This document shows, one piece after another, positions 58,905 through 64,000 of a stretch of 64,000 nt of DNA; positions within the stretch are counted from its first letter, which is position 1, and each line of letters opens with the position of its first letter. This stretch comes from Nageia nagi (Eukaryota > Pinophyta), in the NCBI GenBank assembly GCA_050084985.1, contig JBITNC010000002.1, forward strand, positions 30,752,001 to 30,816,000, read 5' to 3'. A program made the translations under genes and the position numbers. A model generated the notes under the pieces. The model worked only from the letters and a program-made list of their open reading frames with translations, was not told the origin of the DNA and made no database searches.

Positions 58905-59400
58905 TTCTATGGAATTCCAATGTATATCAAAATGTGACATAACCATATTATTTCACAAATAGCATCAAAAATGACATGGTATTCCAACTCTATGGTAGAC
59001 TTGGATATGATACTTTGCTTCGTACTACCCCATGAAATTGATTAAGATCCAAGGAAGAACACATATCTTGTCATCAATCTCCTATCATCCAAGGATAATT
59101 AATGTCATGGATGTATCTCAAAAAGTGCTTTACCACAATCCAGTGGACCTTCTTTGGTTCATTCATAAATCATGAAAGATAACTAATGATATAAAAAATA
59201 TTTGATATGGTGTATGCTAGGTAAATTAACCCTCTAATCAACTCCTGATAGAGAGTTGCATTTACTGATGGAGAAAAATAATGGCATGAAAAATGTAAAC
59301 CAAGTTCAATTGGTGTGGATATCGGTTGAAAATATATCATCCTAAATTTCTCCAATAACCTCTTAGTGTACTTCATATATGAAATAACTGCTCAATATTA
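58905..59400 (-). pseudogene. copia 3 RT thumb and RNase H, truncated
   Basis: Minus strand: YTKRLLEKFRMIYFQPISTP, NATLYQELIRGLIYLAYTIS, RFMNEPKKVHWIVVKHFLRY, then STKQSIISKSTIELEYHVIF and CEIIWLCHILIYIGIP, after which copia text stops. The C-terminal third of RNase H is missing. Confidence 0.8.
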
Positions 59401-60010
59401 CATTTTACTAACCTTTGATCCAAGGTATTAGTGAAGTAAACCAAGGTCATTCATGTCAAATGATCATTTGAGGTCATGTTTGCAAGATATAATCAACTCC
59501 TTAATGCTTTCTATGATAACCAGATCATCGACATATGCTAAAACTATGGCAATCTATCCCCCATGTTGTCAAAGGTAGATGTTAAGATCATATGGACTCC
59601 TATTGAATCCATGTTATAATAGGTGCTCATCAACTTTATTATACTAGGATATTTAAGAGTATTTCAAGCCATATAAATATTTATCAATATAGATACTTTT
59701 CATTTACCTAGATCAATCATGAACCATTTAGGTTGTTGCATGTAGACTTCTTCCTCTAAGTCTCCATTCAAGAAGGGGCTCTTCACATCCATCGATACCT
59801 TCCTCTTATGCGTATCCTTTGGAAATAAGTTGGGCCTTGCACTTATCGAGTATCCTATCAACTTTATACTTTATTTTGAATACCCATTTGCATCTAATGG
59901 CCTTCTTTCTAGGTAGAAGTTCTACCAATTTCTATGTACCATTTTTTTATCAATACATCATACTCAGCCTATATGGCTTACTTCCAATATAGTAGCTTGA
60001 TGGCTTCATG
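59400..60010 (-). pseudogene. copia 3 reverse transcriptase, degenerate
   Basis: Minus strand: WKLVELLPRKKAIRCKWVFK, AQLISKGYA, FLNGDLEEEVYMQQPKWF and IVLAYVDDLVII, with the catalytic YVDD intact at 59524-59535, then WSFDMNDLGLLHYLGSKVS. Stops and at least two frameshifts break the chain. Confidence 0.85.
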
Positions 60011-60199
60011 AATCATTTCAATTTCAAGTGTATTCACCATTGTACTCATTAGTTCTAAATTAGCTTCCTCATAAGTCATTCTTCATATCCTTGGTTTGGA
60101 AGTAGAATTGTTTGGTAGAGCACTCAAGTTTGAATCTTGTAGTGTCTTTTAGTACCATTTAGGTCTTTTGATATTATCAGGTGAAAAATTCATAGTTAG

Positions 60200-61560
60200 A
60201 ACTTCTCTCTCATCATCATAATTGATTATAGGATACTATCAAGTTCAGGTACTATTTTAGGTGGACTAGTTGAAGATTTAGCAACCTCAAAAATTACACC
60301 AATCTTTGCTTTTATAAATCTTATGAATAGTAGGATCCATGAGTTTGTATCCTTTGGATCTGCTATTATACTCTAGAAGAATGTACCTTAAGGATTTGTT
60401 ATCCAAGTTATTTATTTACTATTTTGGAATGCACATATAGGTAGTGCAACCAAATACTTAAATATGTGAAATAGATGGGTTTTCTCCTTTCTATGCTTCT
60501 TCAAGTGGCATCCCATCAAGAGCTTTTACAGGTGATCTATTTAGAATATATACTACAATATTTAATACATCAACCTAAATATTTTCTCCATCTTTGCATC
60601 TTTCAGCATACTTCTTACCATTTTAACTATGGTCCTATTTTACCTTTAACAAACCTCATTTTGTTATGGTATATAAGGTATGATCAACTATCACCTAATT
60701 CCATGCTACTTTAAGAATGAAAAAAACTCATTGATAGGTATTCTCCTCCTTGATCTAAGTAGAGAATATGGATTTGATAACCAATGGGATTATCCACACA
60801 TGCTTTAAATTTTTTGAAATATCATCCTTTATTTTCAATAGGTACACCCACATTTTTTGGAGTAATCATCAATAAACAAAAGGAAATATTTGCAATCAGT
60901 GTTACTAGCAATCATGGGTACACATAGATTGATGTGTATCATATAAAAAGGTCCTTTAGAATGATGTATGCTAGCCTCAAATAGAATTTTGTGTTATTTC
61001 CCTATGATGCAAGTAGGATAACCATTAGTAGGAGAAGCAAGAGATGGGAGACCACATGCCATATGCTTATTTTGTAGAGTGATTAAGTAGTTTGGATTTA
61101 TATTTCCAAATTTATGGTGCTAAAGAGTGGTCATATTTGCAATATAAATATTGAGAGCCTGATTGTTGGAAGCTACAAAATCAAGTAAAAATATTTTCCT
61201 AACTCGATTTTTCTCTACAATTCAAAAAATCTTTGGATTTATCCCTAATGAAGCAACCTTATTTCCATTTATAATATCAAAATCCACCTTCATATTGTTA
61301 TCCAACATCTAACTAATTGACAAAAGGTTCTTTATGAGCATTGGCATAGACAATACCTATTTGATATGATAATTGTTCTTTCCAAGATGGATGTGAACAT
61401 TGCCCTTGCCTTCAATGTCTGGTGTGTTTCATCACCTAAATGTACTTGACTAGGATGTAAGTTATTTTCCAAAGAAATAAGTAAATCCTTTTGGCTAGTT
61501 ATGTGCTTGGAAGCACTAGAATCAACATACCAAGTGGATAAAATTTAGGATATCTCTTGA
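60200..61560 (-). pseudogene. copia 3 protease and integrase, degenerate
   Basis: Minus strand: protease WYVDSSASKHIT near 61530 (D-S-S for D-S-G), pre-integrase HHKFGNINPNYL with later text LPSLASPTNGYPTCIIGK, core FLLFIDDYSKKCG, IPYIP*QNEVC and C-terminal LPICAFQNSK. The Glu of the QNG-x-x-E box is unreadable. Confidence 0.78.
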
Positions 61561-61599
61561 TGAACAAGAGCAATATTATCAACTTTATTAGTCACTTCA

Positions 61600-62477
61600 T
61601 CAACATCATTTAAAATATTTCCTTTTTATTGTATGCATTATGGTCATATTTGTTTTCACTTTCCTTGATTATAAGGATTTTGCCTTTTTTTTTAATTTTG
61701 ATTCTTATTGCTCAAAGAGCCTTGACTAAAAGAATTGTACCAAAAATCCAACAATTCATGCCCTTTCTTGTCATAAATCATACAACTCTTCTTCTGCTTG
61801 TCTTTGGACTATGCAAATTTTTTAGCTTTGCCTTTTTGTTGAAAGGGCTTTTTGCCTCTTTGATTGGACATCATAGCCTATTTCTCTTTTTTAGAATTAT
61901 CATGGAAATATTATTCTTATTGCAACATATTTACCAATTTTTCAAAGGTAGGTTTTTGTTCCAAAATATTCAAGGAAGTTACAAAGGTACATAATTTCTT
62001 TGAGAGTGCTCTTTAAGAAATGAATACCAAGAGCTTGTCTTCCACTGTCTCTTCTCCAGCTTGTAGGAAGGCTTAGAATTTTGAAATTAAATGAAGGAAA
62101 TATTTTAGTTTCTCTTAACCTTTCAACCTTAGTGTGTGTAACTATCCTAGAGGATGCGAAATCTAGTTTAGGTTCTTGGACTCATAGACTTGTTGCAACT
62201 TCTTCCATGCATCTTTGACTTTTATGCATTCATGAATATGAGGTTAGATATTATATGAGATTCCAAGTAATATGATCATAAGCATCTTTTTTTTGCATTG
62301 ATCAATCTTAGTATGGCCTTATCCAACTATGGTTGGACATGTTTAAGTACCGATAACAATATCCCAAAGTTCTTCAAATCAAACAATTGCTTGAATCTTC
62401 ATTTTTTAAGATGCATATTTTTCCCCTTTCAATACTTGGGAGTCAAGGAGAAAAATTTTGGGGTTAATATAAGCCAT
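61600..62477 (-). pseudogene. copia 3 gag, degenerate
   Basis: A minus-strand ATG at 62477 starts MAYINPKIFLLDSQVLKGEK, matching copia Gag openings. VKDAWKKLQQVYESKNLN and ALSKKLCTFVTSLNILEQKP follow. The knuckle reads CMIYDKKGHELLDFW, with the second and last Cys lost. Open + frames here (61629-61994, 62298-62489) are shadows. Confidence 0.78.
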
Positions 62478-63960
62478 GTGGCTTTGTAAAAAAGAAATTC
62501 ACTCTTTTCAAAGTTTTGTAAAAGAATTTATCTCCTTCAATTTGCCTTCAAAGTTCATTTAAATCTCCAAGGTATTAATAAGGTGGGCTATAAATTATTT
62601 ACAATACCTTTAATTTTAACTATGTAATTAAAAAGAATTAAAGCACATATCAAAATTAATGACTTAATGGAGATTTAAACATGTTACCTCTTTTGTTTAA
62701 ATTTAATGGCTTGCCAATCCACCAAGAGGCTTCACCTTTAGGGATAAATAATTTGGTTTTCTTTTGTGTGTCTTTAAATTGTCCTTCTGTGTAGAAAAAT
62801 AAAATGTTTTATTTATTTTTGGGTAGATTATTTAAATAACCTCTTGCAATAGTTTATGATACTTCAAAAATACTTTTTGTGGGAAAAAATTAATTGTCTC
62901 CTCCAATGTTTGGGTAATAAAATTATTGCTTTTCTTCCCAAAATTTCTCTCCTCCAATTAATTATTATGTTTGACAATATTTGAAATGGTTATAACAATA
63001 GTTATTAATCTCCTCCAATATTAATAGGTGTTGGAAAAATATTAATGTCTCCTTGGAAAAAATATTAACTCTCCACCAAATAAATGTTACTTCAAAACAT
63101 AGTTGTTGGACAAAGTTTATTAAAAGGCAAAATATTTATTTTTAAACTTTAGAAGGAAATTGTGTATAAAATTGTTTGCTTGTTCAAATTTTATTGCATT
63201 TCTTACAAGGCGTGATCCATCTAGGCATGAGGTTGGGAGGAGAAGGGGGCAACACATGAGATTTGCAAGAGATCATGAGCATGTAAAGGACTACATTTTT
63301 CATAGGAGATGTACATAATGGTTGCACTGGGCAAAAAAAAGGTAGTCTAAAATTTTTGTAGAAATAAATTAATTGCTATAGAATGCTTCATTCCATTTCA
63401 TACTAAAGATTTAGACTCAGTTATGCATACATCTAGGATTTTAGAATTTTGTGGCATGAAGAAGGTAGTCATAGGCCACAAATGAAAGGGATGTGTTGTT
63501 GGGAGGATGGATAGAAATAATCATTTTGGGCTAGTATCAAAGATGTCAGAGAGACATCAATGAGAGGTGGTGGTGTTGGTTGTGTTGGGTAGAAGATAAA
63601 CACACTAAACTCAACTCTCTTCAATGTTATTTTATCCTTTTCATAGATCTTACACAATATTACAATAGATTGCTCTCACAAAATCTCAAACTCAAATTTC
63701 ACATATCTCTTCTTTCAATTTTGTCAAGATAGTAGAGGTTGATTGTAATACAAATTTTCAATGGTTGGGAGGGAAAGAGAGATCATGTAGATCAAATCCT
63801 TTCTTTTTAATCCAACTCTTCTAGTAATGACTATTGAGTAGTATTTTACACTTAATTCTAACAAGGAAAACCTCTTACAATTTCTTAAGTATCTTCTAAA
63901 GGTAAGTAAAGTTTTACACATGCTTATAACAACAAGGAAAACTTCTCACCAAGGTAGGAT
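62478..63960 (-). other. copia 3 leader
   Basis: About 1.5 kb between primer-binding site and gag with no recognised gene; several short frames on both strands have no family resemblance. Confidence 0.5.
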
Positions 63961-63971
63961 ATCTGATACCA
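63961..63971 (-). promoter_or_regulatory. copia 3 primer-binding site
   Basis: On the minus strand TGGTATCAGAT, one base from the copia consensus TGGTATCAGAG that pairs with initiator tRNA-Met. The 5' LTR should start just right of it and leave the window. Confidence 0.75.
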
Positions 63972-64000
63972 TATTGGAGAATAGGTTGAGAATATTTTTG

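Larger units (their letters stand above)
58900..64000 (-). mobile_element. Ty1/copia element 3, minus strand, 5' LTR beyond the window
   Basis: From right to left: primer-binding site (63961-63971), leader, gag (62477), protease, integrase, RT, RNase H ending inside the domain near 58905 with no 3' LTR. It is therefore 3'-truncated, by deletion or by the event that joined it to Tat2. Many stops. Confidence 0.85.

Noticed and set aside
61629-61994. 121-codon hydrophobic + strand ORF as a membrane protein
   Set aside because: It is the antisense of copia 3 gag; Lys-rich codons read backwards give Phe- and Leu-rich text.
1-64000. tRNA, rRNA or organelle DNA
   Set aside because: No cloverleaf or rRNA-like stretch was recognised; tRNA-like matches are only primer-binding sites.

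Overview
This is AT-rich nuclear DNA from a seed plant. I see no intact host gene, no rRNA or tRNA gene and no bacterial-type feature. Almost everything recognisable is a decayed LTR retrotransposon: Ty1/copia, Ty3/gypsy chromovirus and Ty3/gypsy Tat lineage. The age of the insertions, the many stops at expected Gln codons, the loss of CpG and the long Tat elements with extra ORFs suggest a large, heavily methylated genome such as a conifer or other gymnosperm. That taxon is an inference from style, not from a marker gene.

The window is a deep nest, resolved here from paired LTRs and target-site duplications (TSDs). Left edge: a + strand copia remnant (1-about 2830), unassigned DNA, a weak + strand gypsy scrap (4861-5090), then the 3' end of a minus-strand chromovirus A (5129-6046). 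Next comes a very old minus-strand Tat element, Tat2, running from about 6047 to about 58900 and interrupted many times. Inside Tat2 are a complete + strand copia (9701-18549, TSD AAATA), a + strand pol-less Tat-like element (21902-51909, TSD CTTGG/GTTGG), a 1.9-kb foreign-looking segment (52440-54380) and a solo LTR (57944-58549, TSD GTTGA). A minus-strand copia (about 58900 to past the right edge) abuts it.

The pol-less element carries a sense gag and an antisense, intron-containing plant mobile domain (PMD) pseudogene. It was itself split by minus-strand chromovirus B (25528-47059, TSD TTTAG). Chromovirus B was split in its integrase by the minus-strand element Tat1 (27711-42538, TSD ATACT). 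The extra ORF of Tat1 was split by a 798-bp 5'-truncated copia (32287-33084, TSD GGAAC). Removing the layers rejoins the reading frames at the junctions I checked, which supports the order.

In retrotransposons of this kind Gag forms the particle, protease cuts the polyprotein, reverse transcriptase (RT) and RNase H copy RNA to DNA, and integrase inserts the copy. All copies here have stops, frameshifts or lost catalytic residues. The most unusual items are the pol-less gag plus antisense-PMD element, the archaeal-type RNase H placed before the RT in both Tat elements, a perfect 53-bp inverted repeat that breaks the PMD frame, and a tandem array in the Tat1 LTR whose units look like deaminated TGACGTCA sites.
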